This document shows positions 27,437 to 36,315 of a DNA stretch of 49,478 nt, in pieces. Numbering within the stretch: position 1 is the first letter of the stretch; each line of letters starts with the position of its first letter. The notes below the pieces were generated by a model. The model was given only the letters and a program-made list of their open reading frames with translations. It was not told the DNA's origin and made no database searches. This stretch comes from Acidobacteriota bacterium (GTDB lineage: Bacteria; Acidobacteriota; UBA6911; RPQK01; JADFOI01), in assembly GCA_022562935.1 (NCBI GenBank), contig JADFOI010000005.1, positions 1 to 49,478 of the forward strand, written 5' to 3'. The position numbers and the translations under genes were made by a program.

Positions 27437-29209
27437 TTACTCAATGTGCCACTTGGCCTGAACGATCAGGGAAACACTGTCGGACATACCGCCGGTAGGA
27501 GGCGGGTTAAAGACGGTGATGGCAAGCGATCGATCTCCAAAGATCCCCACGTACTGATCCGGGCCAGGAGAACGAAAACGGTCCGGCACCGCTCGTTCCA
27601 GCATCTCGGCAGGGATGACGGCCTTGAGTTCCCGTGGACTCTCAAACGTCGTCTTCAAGGAAATCCCGTCCGCCTTGACCACTGAGTTCCCCACGAATCC
27701 AGCGCCTTCAATCACCATCTCAAAACTGCCCGTGCCTTCAACAATCTTATGGGGAAATATCGAACTGATCTCCGGCTCCGGCACAGACATGGAGACGAAG
27801 GGAGGACTTTCGAAGGTGAAAAATTCAGGATGGTATCCAAACTCGATGAACTTCCCCCCTTTCATGACACGCTCGATCTTCTTGGTGTTGGCGATGTCCT
27901 CCAACGGATTGGCCTCGAGGACCAACAGGTCGGCGAAATTGCCCGCCTGGATGGAACCGACCTTCTGGTTTCCCCGGGCTCCCTGGAAACCGGCAAACAT
28001 ATCGGCTGCCCAGGAAGTACCGGCCTGAAGAGCCTGCATGGGGGTTAAACCCGCTTCCACCAAAAGCTCCATTTCGTGATGCATGGCCAGACCGGGGATG
28101 GCCACGGCTGCCGCATCGGTGCCGGCGATGATCTTGCCTCCAAGCTCGACATAGCGGTGAACCAATCGCTGCACATTGCGCTTGGCACCCTGGAACGTCT
28201 CCAGATCCCCATCGGACAGCTGGGCTACCAGGGGCAGGTGTTCATAGCGAGAAGAATAACCCTTGATCTGGCGGTGGCGGAGCAGCAGCATTCCGGCAAG
28301 GTCCTCGGGAAAGTAGGACAGATCCGGGTTACTGAGCAAAAGGTAGCCCTCTTGTTCGCGTTCCAGGGCTTTGGGGCTCAAAGAACCCCATTCGTAAACC
28401 AGGGTTGGATTCAGATAAACCTCCCGCGCGACCGCCTCTCGGATCACGTCATCCAACTGCTTTCCCGGTACCAGGTAGGAAGCCCAGTGCAAAAACCGGC
28501 CTTTCTTGAAATCCTCGAGCTCCTGAGTGGTCATCAAGGGGAATGAGAATCCCCACACGTGCTCCGCCACGTCCATTCCTGCATCAATGGCTGCAGCAGC
28601 ATCCTGGGTATGGCTAAAGACCGCCAAGCCTGCCCGATGGGCTTCCTCGGCACCCCATCGAAAGACTTCCTTATTGCTCTCTCTTAATTGCAGAAACCAG
28701 GCAACATCCGGTTCGTTCTTCAAATAGGCCTCAATGGCCTTCCGGACCTCCTCTCGGCTCATGGAAGGCGACAGCCGAGGGCGACCTCCGGTATGAAAAA
28801 TCCGGGGAGTGCTCAGGCTGGTTTGAGAGTCCAGTCGTTCCTCCTTGGAAACATTGGCCTGGGCCAAAAGAGAGGTCACCCCGTGGTTGATGTAAATCTC
28901 ACCCATCCAGTTGCTCCAGTGGACATGAGAGTCAATCAACCCGGGAATAATGAACCGGCCTGTCAGGTCCAGGACAGTGGCTCCAACCGGGATATCGGAG
29001 CCGCCCCCGGAAACGGACGTGATTTCATCTCCTTCAATGACCACGACGGCATCTCTGAGAGGAGGATTCCCCAGGCCGTCAATGACGGTGGCGCCTCTGA
29101 GAACGACAACATCCGCTGCCTGGCCAGAGCTGGTTCCCGTTTGAAGGATACCGACCGACAAGCAAATAAATAAGAAGAAAAGAAATTTGAGCGCCCTAAA
29201 CACCTTCAT
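27437..29209 (-). CDS. Exported amidohydrolase with C-terminal IPT/TIG-like extension
   Basis: Signal peptide 'MKVFRALKFLFFLFICLSVGILQTGTSSGQA', 'GLIDSHVHWSNW', 'KIIAGTDAAAVAIPGLAMHHEMELLVEAGLTPMQALQAGT', 'GSIQAGNFADLLVLEANPLEDI'. Confidence 0.85.
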   Translation of the reverse strand: MKVFRALKFLFFLFICLSVGILQTGTSSGQAADVVVLRGATVIDGLGNPPLRDAVVVIEGDEITSVSGGGSDIPVGATVLDLTGRFIIPGLIDSHVHWSNWMGEIYINHGVTSLLAQANVSKEERLDSQTSLSTPRIFHTGGRPRLSPSMSREEVRKAIEAYLKNEPDVAWFLQLRESNKEVFRWGAEEAHRAGLAVFSHTQDAAAAIDAGMDVAEHVWGFSFPLMTTQELEDFKKGRFLHWASYLVPGKQLDDVIREAVAREVYLNPTLVYEWGSLSPKALEREQEGYLLLSNPDLSYFPEDLAGMLLLRHRQIKGYSSRYEHLPLVAQLSDGDLETFQGAKRNVQRLVHRYVELGGKIIAGTDAAAVAIPGLAMHHEMELLVEAGLTPMQALQAGTSWAADMFAGFQGARGNQKVGSIQAGNFADLLVLEANPLEDIANTKKIERVMKGGKFIEFGYHPEFFTFESPPFVSMSVPEPEISSIFPHKIVEGTGSFEMVIEGAGFVGNSVVKADGISLKTTFESPRELKAVIPAEMLERAVPDRFRSPGPDQYVGIFGDRSLAITVFNPPPTGGMSDSVSLIVQAKWHIE

Positions 29210-29374
29210 CACCGATCCTCCCTGGTTTGTGCAATCGTGCAATCTTGACTTCGAGTCTTTTCGATCTTAAAGAAAATACATGAAAGGACGACAGTACGAA
29301 AGCAGGAGCTCGACAACGCATTCCCTGCTCAACTAAAATGATCAGTAAGTATCGAATAAGGAAGTGAGTCCAAC

Positions 29375-30064
29375 ATGATCTTTGATCCCATCTACTTGAT
29401 GTTCGTAGCTCCCGGATTGGCCCTCTCTCTGTGGGCCAGTTGGAGGGTGAAGAGCAACTTTAAAAAATATTCCAAGGTTCGATCCTCACGGGGAATCACC
29501 GGGGCTGAAGCAGCAGCTGAACTCCTTCGCACGGCCAGTATCGATGATGTGAAGATCGTTCGAATTGCCGGCAAACTCTCCGATCATTACAACCCCATCA
29601 ACAAGACCCTGGCTCTCTCCGAGGGTGTTTACGACTCCTCCTCGATTGCCGCCATCGGGGTAGCCACCCACGAGGCGGGTCACGCCATTCAACACGCCAA
29701 GCACTACGGTCCTCTTTGGGTGCGCTCGATGTTGGTCCCGACCGCTAAAATCGGTTCCAGCATCGGCTACATCGTCATGTTGATCGGCCTGTTTATGGCC
29801 TCCACCAACATGGTCCTGGTGGGCGCCGTGCTTTTTTCAATGGTACTGCTTTTCCAAATCGTCACGCTGCCGGTGGAATTTGACGCTTCCCGCCGGGCCA
29901 AGGCCCTGGTCGTCGAACATGGAATCATCCTGCCCCAGGAGCGGGAGGGCGTGGATCGCGTCCTTAACGCAGCGGCTCTCACTTACGTGGCCGCCGCCAT
30001 CAGCACCTTGCTCACCCTGCTTTACTTCTTGTGGCGCTCCGGACTGATCGGCGGACGACGCTAA
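29375..30064 (+). CDS. Membrane zinc metallopeptidase, YugP-like
   Basis: 'IGVATHEAGHAIQHAKHYGPL', 'TLPVEFDASRRAKALV', multiple TM segments. Confidence 0.9.
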   Translation: MIFDPIYLMFVAPGLALSLWASWRVKSNFKKYSKVRSSRGITGAEAAAELLRTASIDDVKIVRIAGKLSDHYNPINKTLALSEGVYDSSSIAAIGVATHEAGHAIQHAKHYGPLWVRSMLVPTAKIGSSIGYIVMLIGLFMASTNMVLVGAVLFSMVLLFQIVTLPVEFDASRRAKALVVEHGIILPQEREGVDRVLNAAALTYVAAAISTLLTLLYFLWRSGLIGGRR

Positions 30065-30226
30065 GCGGTCGCTTTCCGTTCTGAGAACCGACGCTACACC
30101 TCTCCCGGGCAGAGACAAACTCAGCATTCCTGGATCCTAAATACTGGATCTTCATTGACGGATCACCCTCAATGAGATAGAAATGAGCCCAACCTAAGTA
30201 CGATCAACCCTAGTAGGAGGATAGTT

Positions 30227-32080
30227 ATGAAGAGATCACTGACCTTGTTCGTCCTGGGACTTCTGATGGCCGGGTTCGGACTTTCCCAGCAGATCCCCAA
30301 ACTGGTTGCCCAACACGGCTATGCGGACATGGTCCTGACCAACGGTAAGATTGTCACCATGGATGACTGGAGTATCGTTCCCAATACTCCCGGGCACATC
30401 TTTCAGAGTATGGCCATCAAAGGGAACAAGATCATGGCCTTGGGAACCGATGCCGAGATGAGGGAACTGGCTGGACTCAATACTCGTTTCATCGACGTAC
30501 GGGGTAAAACCGTGATCCCTGGCCTGATTCAGACTCACTACCACCTGTTCGGGCCCGCAGCCTCCAAGTACGGACCGCAGGTCGGCCTGCTGGACCCGAG
30601 CGTACAGGTCACCGTGGTGGCGGAAAGTTCTCCAGAAGCCACCTCGAAAAAGCTCAGAGAGTCGATCCTCAACGCCATTCGGGTGCAAAACGTACCCAAA
30701 GGGCAATGGATCACGGTCAGGCTGACCGAAGGGCCGGACAATCTACCCGGCACCAATCGTATCTGGCTTTACGGAAGCGAAATCAATCGAAGGACCATTC
30801 AGTTGGATCGTTCCGTACCCGACCATCCCGTGGTGATTAATGCAAGGCAGTCGGGAATTTTCAACGAAGCGGCCATCAAACTGATGAAAGAAGTCTACCC
30901 CGACTGGGAGGAAAGCACCGATTTGGAAAATCGGCCCGGATCGGCCATGGACGGATACGCGGCTGTTCCCGAACTTCAAGGGATTACCTTTTCCTTCTGG
31001 TGGAGGGATGAGCCGGTGGCCAAGCTGGCTGAAGCACTGCGTCTGTATGGGCTTGATCTGCAAAAGGTGGGCATGACCACCGTCTCCACCCGCATTCTGT
31101 TTCCCACCGTCGTCAGGGCCTACAACAAGCTCAACAGGGAAAACAGATTGCCTCATCGCTTGTCTTATTACCAGGAACCCCAGAGGGGAAATTTCTGGAA
31201 TCTCAAATCGCTCCGCGAATTTTACAAGGGAGCCGGGGCCCCCTGGACCAACCACTCCGGAGGCGGCGAGATGATGTGGTTGTCCGGAATGTGTAACGAG
31301 GTTTGGGATTCCAGTCAGTGGGAGATTTGTCTGGGAGACGATGTGGATGCCTCTGCTGAGCTCAAGGGCCGTCAGCGCTGCCCAGCTCCTGGAACCCGAC
31401 CCTGGGAAGTGGTGAAGGCGGCCGTGATGAACGGATGGAGGCCAGCCGGTGTTCATGGCACCTCTAGCCATGGAGCGAGACTCTACATCCAGATGCTGGA
31501 AAGTGCGATGGAAGAAGCCAATTTATCGGTGGATCACATCAGAAGCCTTCGCACCACCCTGGAACATAATCAACTTTTGGGCACTCCTCCAGACGTGATG
31601 GCCAAACTCAAGGAGTACAACATCCTGCTCAATGTCAACATGTCCTATCTCAACGATGCCGCCATGCTGATTGACGCTTACGGAGAGCAGCTCAGACCCT
31701 TTGCCATGCCCGTGAAAACCTGGATCAATGAGGGCTTACGGGTAACCTTCGAGGCCCGGGGCACGGATTTCTGGGAACCCATCCATATGCTGGTCACCCG
31801 GGAAATCACCCATCGTGCCACCGGTGAAAAACAGCTCCTGCTTCCCGAGCAGGCGGTTGATCGCGTGACCGCCCTGAAAATGACCACCACCTGGGCATCC
31901 TATTACATTCTTGCCGAGGACACACTCGGCACTCTGGAGCCCGGCAAGTATGCTGACTTCGTGGTGCTGGAGAACGACTATTTCACCATCCCCGTGGAAG
32001 AGATTCCCGATATGGAGGTCATCATGACCGGGCTGGGAGGCGAAATCGTCTGGGACCGCGATCAGCTAGCAGGCAACTAA
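30227..32080 (+). CDS. Exported amidohydrolase, YtcJ-like
   Basis: AGGAGG upstream. 'ADMVLTNGKIVTMDDWS', 'GLIQTHYHLFG', 'GTLEPGKYADFVVLENDYFTIPVEEI'. Confidence 0.85.
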   Translation: MKRSLTLFVLGLLMAGFGLSQQIPKLVAQHGYADMVLTNGKIVTMDDWSIVPNTPGHIFQSMAIKGNKIMALGTDAEMRELAGLNTRFIDVRGKTVIPGLIQTHYHLFGPAASKYGPQVGLLDPSVQVTVVAESSPEATSKKLRESILNAIRVQNVPKGQWITVRLTEGPDNLPGTNRIWLYGSEINRRTIQLDRSVPDHPVVINARQSGIFNEAAIKLMKEVYPDWEESTDLENRPGSAMDGYAAVPELQGITFSFWWRDEPVAKLAEALRLYGLDLQKVGMTTVSTRILFPTVVRAYNKLNRENRLPHRLSYYQEPQRGNFWNLKSLREFYKGAGAPWTNHSGGGEMMWLSGMCNEVWDSSQWEICLGDDVDASAELKGRQRCPAPGTRPWEVVKAAVMNGWRPAGVHGTSSHGARLYIQMLESAMEEANLSVDHIRSLRTTLEHNQLLGTPPDVMAKLKEYNILLNVNMSYLNDAAMLIDAYGEQLRPFAMPVKTWINEGLRVTFEARGTDFWEPIHMLVTREITHRATGEKQLLLPEQAVDRVTALKMTTTWASYYILAEDTLGTLEPGKYADFVVLENDYFTIPVEEIPDMEVIMTGLGGEIVWDRDQLAGN

Positions 32081-32109
32081 GCCCGTGGGCTGAAGCCCAC
32101 GGCTCTGAC
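32081..32109. repeat. REP-like palindrome, copy 1
   Basis: GCCCGTGGGCTGAAGCCCACGGCTCTGAC, with stem CCGTGGGC/GCCCACGG. One mismatch to 36260-36288. Confidence 0.88.
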
Positions 32110-32144
32110 GGAGCCGCAGGGCAGAGACCCAGGAAACCCACGGC

Positions 32145-33647
32145 TTAACCGGGATTGGATTCAGCAGGAATCGCCACCGGCACTTTCTCCGGAGTGCCTT
32201 CCTTTGGGTCTACCTTGCGGAAAGCGTCCGGAATTCTATCCAATCGTTCCTTGGGAACAAAATCGGTCAGCTTAATGCGCTTCATGTCCTCTTCCGGGAA
32301 CATGGTGGGAATCAGGAAGGGCTCGGGGGGAGCGGGCCGGGTGGCGTCAATCCCCGCCTTGGAGCCCCAATGGTGCTCAATGGAGGGATCGACGATGCTG
32401 CACATCACGTCTTTAATAATGATCCAGTCCTTATCCGGTTGTGCTCGCGTGCCCACAGCCCAAAACACCATGCGTTCATCGTAAATATCCACGTCATCGT
32501 CGACCACAATCACATGTTTGATTCCATAATTGGCGGTCAGGGCAGCGTAAATGGCGGTTTTGGCCTGGCCCTCAGCTGTCTTCTTGATCTGGATAAAACA
32601 AAAGCCTAGACCGTCAAGGCCTCCGGCATGGGGCAGCAGGTAAACCTTCGTCACCTGGGGGACCACACGCTTGACCATGTCGTAGACCTTAAACTCGCGG
32701 GCCAGTCCCTGAAAGGCATGATTGCGCCCGATAGCATAATTGGACCACAATGGCTTTTTGCGTTGGGTAATACAGCTCACCTCCATATAGGGGGACCAGC
32801 GTTGGGCCCCAATGTGGCGGGTGTACTCGCTGTAGGGACCTTCCGCCGTGCGCTTCATAGCAAGAATCTCACCCTCAATAACGATCTCCGCATCAGCCGG
32901 CACCATGAAATCATCGCCCAGGGTCTCAGAGGCGACCAGCCGCAGCGGCTCGCCCAACAGTCCACCGCAGACCTCGAAATGGCTTTCCGGATAACCCATC
33001 TTGGTTTGAGAAGCCATCAGCACGTTCGGATGCAGTCCCACCACCACAGCGCACTTCATGTTCTTCTTGTGCTCCTGTTCGTACTTATAGAAATTCATGG
33101 AGTTGTGGTTGTCCGGAGAAAACAGGAAGGCGATTCTGTTCTTGCTGTGGATCTCCCCTCGATGGATCCCCATGTTGTCGACATGGATTTCCGGGTGATA
33201 GGTGATCATCGGGGCCAGCGAGATGTAGGGATGGGGCAACATGAGATAGGGTTGATAAGCAGGAAAACGCTGCATATCCACATCATCGCCCTTCAAAACC
33301 ACCTCTTTCACCGGTGCCTCGCTGCGCTCAACAACGACTGGCTTTTGCTTGTTTTCAAGGGCCAGCCGCCGCCAGTCGTGCGAGACTGTTTCCCAAGTGG
33401 AATTCATGGCGTAGGCTAATTTGCTGCGTGAGCCGATCTCATTCATGATCACCTCGTACTCGGAGGGCTCACCATTGCACAGAATGGGTTTCTTGATGCG
33501 AAGCAAGGGAAACTTGCGCTCACGATCCAGGAGATCGACCAAAATTCCGATCTCGTGTTTGAGACTGATGGGCCTTTCAATGGTGACAACATCTTCGGGA
33601 TGGTCCCGTTCGTACTCTGCCAAAAACTGACGCAAATCCTTCGCCAT
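32145..33647 (-). CDS. UbiD-family decarboxylase
   Basis: 'MAKDLRQFLAEYE', 'EIVIEGEILAMKRTAEGPYSEYTRHIGAQRWSPYMEVSCITQRKKPLW', 'HVIVVDDDVDIYDERMVFWAVGTRAQPDKD'. Strong SD AGGAGGTGTT. Confidence 0.92.
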   Translation of the reverse strand: MAKDLRQFLAEYERDHPEDVVTIERPISLKHEIGILVDLLDRERKFPLLRIKKPILCNGEPSEYEVIMNEIGSRSKLAYAMNSTWETVSHDWRRLALENKQKPVVVERSEAPVKEVVLKGDDVDMQRFPAYQPYLMLPHPYISLAPMITYHPEIHVDNMGIHRGEIHSKNRIAFLFSPDNHNSMNFYKYEQEHKKNMKCAVVVGLHPNVLMASQTKMGYPESHFEVCGGLLGEPLRLVASETLGDDFMVPADAEIVIEGEILAMKRTAEGPYSEYTRHIGAQRWSPYMEVSCITQRKKPLWSNYAIGRNHAFQGLAREFKVYDMVKRVVPQVTKVYLLPHAGGLDGLGFCFIQIKKTAEGQAKTAIYAALTANYGIKHVIVVDDDVDIYDERMVFWAVGTRAQPDKDWIIIKDVMCSIVDPSIEHHWGSKAGIDATRPAPPEPFLIPTMFPEEDMKRIKLTDFVPKERLDRIPDAFRKVDPKEGTPEKVPVAIPAESNPG

Positions 33648-33737
33648 AACACCTCCTGTTTACCGGAGTGGGGTTCTGCCTCACACCCGCTCGCAAACCT
33701 CGGCACCCGGTGTGAGAAAAGTAAGCTAACGAATGTC

Positions 33738-33902
33738 CTAAACTTCCACGCGCTCCGCTTCCTTGGCCGTGAATTCAGCCAGACACCAGCAACAGCGACA
33801 AAACGGCTTCGTGCCTGTAAGCGGATGAATTTCCTTGAGCATCAGAAGCTCAACATAGAAACGTTTCTTACATTTTGGACAGGTAATCCAAGCAACTTTC
33901 AT
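33738..33902 (-). CDS. Small zinc-ribbon-like protein, 54 aa
   Basis: MKVAWITCPKCKKRFYVELLMLKEIHPLTGTKPFCRCCWCLAEFTAKEAERVEV, with paired CPxC and CxxC-type motifs. Confidence 0.5.
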   Translation of the reverse strand: MKVAWITCPKCKKRFYVELLMLKEIHPLTGTKPFCRCCWCLAEFTAKEAERVEV

Positions 33903-34023
33903 AACAAAATTCTCATTTCCATTGAGTAACAGCTGTGCATAGTAGTTAAAGGAGAGACAGTGAGTCAAGAGGCAAGGAGTGGCAGGCTTGATTTTCAGAA
34001 CCACCGAAGGAATCATAAGAGCG

Positions 34024-36174
34024 ATGAGATTTTCAACACCTCTCCTTTACGGTAGTGCCCTACTGGTTCTGGTCCTGGGATTGTCCGGATGCAGCAACTC
34101 TCCAATCGATCAGGCCACCGGGGAGCACACCGAAATTCTGTGGGATACATGGGGGGTACCCCACATCTTTGCCACCAACAACAGTAGTCTGTTTTATGCG
34201 CTGGGCTGGGCTCAGGCCAAAAGTCATGGAAACCTGATTCTGCGACTCTATGGCCAGGCACGGGGACGGGGAGCCGAGTATTGGGGTGAGGCCTATTTGG
34301 CCAGAGACCGTTGGGTCCGCATGATGGGTATTCCCAAACGGGCCAAGGACTGGTATGAGGCACAGGATATCCAATGGAAGCAATATCTGGATGCCTTTGC
34401 CCAGGGCATTAATGATTACGCCAGGAAACATCTCGATCAGATTTCGGACGAAGTGGAACCGGTTTTGCCGGTAAATGGAAGAGACGTGCTGGCACACAGT
34501 CAGCGGGTCATTCTTTTTTCGTTCGTCACCAGTCCGGGGCTGCTTCAGAGGGTCAACCAGCAATGGAATCCTGGACAATCTGCTCGCTTCACCCGGGAGA
34601 CCGGGGGTTCTAACGGCTGGGCCATTGGACCTTCGCGATCAGCCAGTGGTAACGCTCTGCTGCTCTCCAACCCCCACTTACCCTGGTCCGATCTCTATCT
34701 GTTTTACGAGACTCACCTGGTTGCACCAGGAGTCAATGCTTACGGGGCAGCATTGGTCGGGATTCCGATTTTGGGGATCGCCTTTAACGACTACCTGGGC
34801 TGGACTCACACCGTCAACGCCCATGATGGCGATGACCTTTACGAGCTCACGCTTGCTGAGGGCGGATACCGTTGGGACGGCCGCGTCCGGGAGTTTGAGA
34901 CTTCCCAGGAGATTCTCAAGGTCAGGGAGAAGGACGGTACCCTGAGAGAAGAGAAGCTCGTTTTAAGACAGTCCATTCACGGCCCTGTGATTGCCGAGAA
35001 GAATGGAAAGGCCCTTGCTTTGCGTCTTGTAGGGCTCGAACAATCGGGGATGCTGGCCCAGTGGTGGGATATGGTACAGGCCAGAAATCTCGAGCAGTTT
35101 GAAGCCGTGCTAAGAAGTCTGCAAATTCCCATGTTCACGGTCATGTATGCGGACAGGGATGGCCACATCCTGCATCTTTTTGGGGGGATCACTCCCGTGC
35201 GCCCGGCAGGAGATTGGGACTGGTCGGGGATCGTCCCCGGTGATACTTCAGAAACACTCTGGACCGAAACTCATGGTTATGACGAACTTCCCAAAGTCAT
35301 TGATCCCGAGAGCGGCTGGCTCCAAAATGCCAACGATCCTCCCTGGACGACGACTTTTCCGGCCGTCCTGGATGCCAACCAGTTCCCCCGCTACATGGCA
35401 CCTCGAAGGATGCGCTTGCGGGCCCAGCGTTCGGCGCGCATGTTGATGGAAGATGAAAGCATCACCTTTGAGGAGCTGATCCAGTACAAACATTCAACCC
35501 GGATGGAATTAGCCGATCGTCTCCTGGATGACCTGCTTCCGGCTGCCCAAAAAAGCAGCCGCGATCGGGTCCGCCGGGCTGCCCAAGTTCTGAGTTCCTG
35601 GGACCGCAACGCCGATGCCAAAAGCCAGGGGGCGGTGCTGTTTCAAGCTTTTGTCCAGGAGTGGAACCGTTCTCACTCCGGATCCGATATCTTTGCCCGA
35701 AACTGGAGCGAGGATTCCCCACTGGAGACGCCCGACGGCCTGGCTGATCCGGCGGCTGCCCTTGAGGCACTGGAAACTGCGGCCCGTCGAGTGGAAACCG
35801 ATTATGGAGCACTGGACGTGGAGTGGGGAAAGATCCATCGTCTCCGTATGGGGGACCTTGATTTTCCCGCCAACGGAGGACCGGAAAGCTTGGGCATCTT
35901 CCGAGCCCTCAGCTTCCGCGACCTGGGTCAGGGCTTGAGGGGAGCCGCCTCAGGAGACTCCTTTGTGATGGCTGTGGAGTTCTCCAACCCGGTTCGGGCT
36001 CAGGCCTTACTGAGCTATGGAAATGCCTCACAGCCGGATTCACCCTTTCGTGGAGACCAGCTTCAACTCTTTTCACGAAAGGAGCTGCGTCCCGTTTGGA
36101 GAACTCGTGAGGAAATTGAGGCCAACCTGACATTCAGAGAAGAACTCGCTACGCTCGTAGAAAATAGAAAATAG
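34024..36174 (+). CDS. Penicillin acylase family (Ntn hydrolase), predicted lipoprotein
   Basis: Lipobox 'LVLGLSGCSN', 'ILWDTWGVPHIFATNNSSLFYALGWAQAKSHG', 'GGSNGWAIGPSRSASGNALLLSNPHLPW' (Ser nucleophile region), 'NDYLGWTHTVNAHDGDDLYEL'. Confidence 0.93.
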   Translation: MRFSTPLLYGSALLVLVLGLSGCSNSPIDQATGEHTEILWDTWGVPHIFATNNSSLFYALGWAQAKSHGNLILRLYGQARGRGAEYWGEAYLARDRWVRMMGIPKRAKDWYEAQDIQWKQYLDAFAQGINDYARKHLDQISDEVEPVLPVNGRDVLAHSQRVILFSFVTSPGLLQRVNQQWNPGQSARFTRETGGSNGWAIGPSRSASGNALLLSNPHLPWSDLYLFYETHLVAPGVNAYGAALVGIPILGIAFNDYLGWTHTVNAHDGDDLYELTLAEGGYRWDGRVREFETSQEILKVREKDGTLREEKLVLRQSIHGPVIAEKNGKALALRLVGLEQSGMLAQWWDMVQARNLEQFEAVLRSLQIPMFTVMYADRDGHILHLFGGITPVRPAGDWDWSGIVPGDTSETLWTETHGYDELPKVIDPESGWLQNANDPPWTTTFPAVLDANQFPRYMAPRRMRLRAQRSARMLMEDESITFEELIQYKHSTRMELADRLLDDLLPAAQKSSRDRVRRAAQVLSSWDRNADAKSQGAVLFQAFVQEWNRSHSGSDIFARNWSEDSPLETPDGLADPAAALEALETAARRVETDYGALDVEWGKIHRLRMGDLDFPANGGPESLGIFRALSFRDLGQGLRGAASGDSFVMAVEFSNPVRAQALLSYGNASQPDSPFRGDQLQLFSRKELRPVWRTREEIEANLTFREELATLVENRK
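36158..36171. repeat. Two units of heptamer TAGAAAA at the gene 3' end
   Basis: TAGAAAA TAGAAAA. The stop region reads gta gaa aat aga aaa tag. Same unit as at 37980-38000. Confidence 0.6.
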
Positions 36175-36183
36175 AGCCTGTAG

Positions 36184-36218
36184 GGGTCAGCCGGTGGCTT
36201 GCCACAAGTGGCTGACCC
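36184..36218. terminator. Nested hairpin between convergent genes, possible terminator
   Basis: GGGTCAGCC...GGCTGACCC (9 bp) enclosing GTGGC-TT-GCCAC. Confidence 0.55.
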
Positions 36219-36259
36219 GAACCGAACGAGCTTTGTGATTGAAAACTACTTCCAGAGAG

Positions 36260-36288
36260 GCCCGTGGGCTAAAGCCCACGGCTCTGAC
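36260..36288. repeat. REP-like palindrome, copy 2
   Basis: GCCCGTGGGCTAAAGCCCACGGCTCTGAC. One mismatch to 32081-32109, same orientation. Confidence 0.88.
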
Positions 36289-36315
36289 TGCGTCCTACCA
36301 CGAGTGGGTGCCCTA

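Noticed and set aside
32628-33419. 263-aa plus-strand ORF opposite ubiD-family gene
   Set aside because: Antisense shadow ORF, His/Val-rich composition typical of reverse-strand translation.
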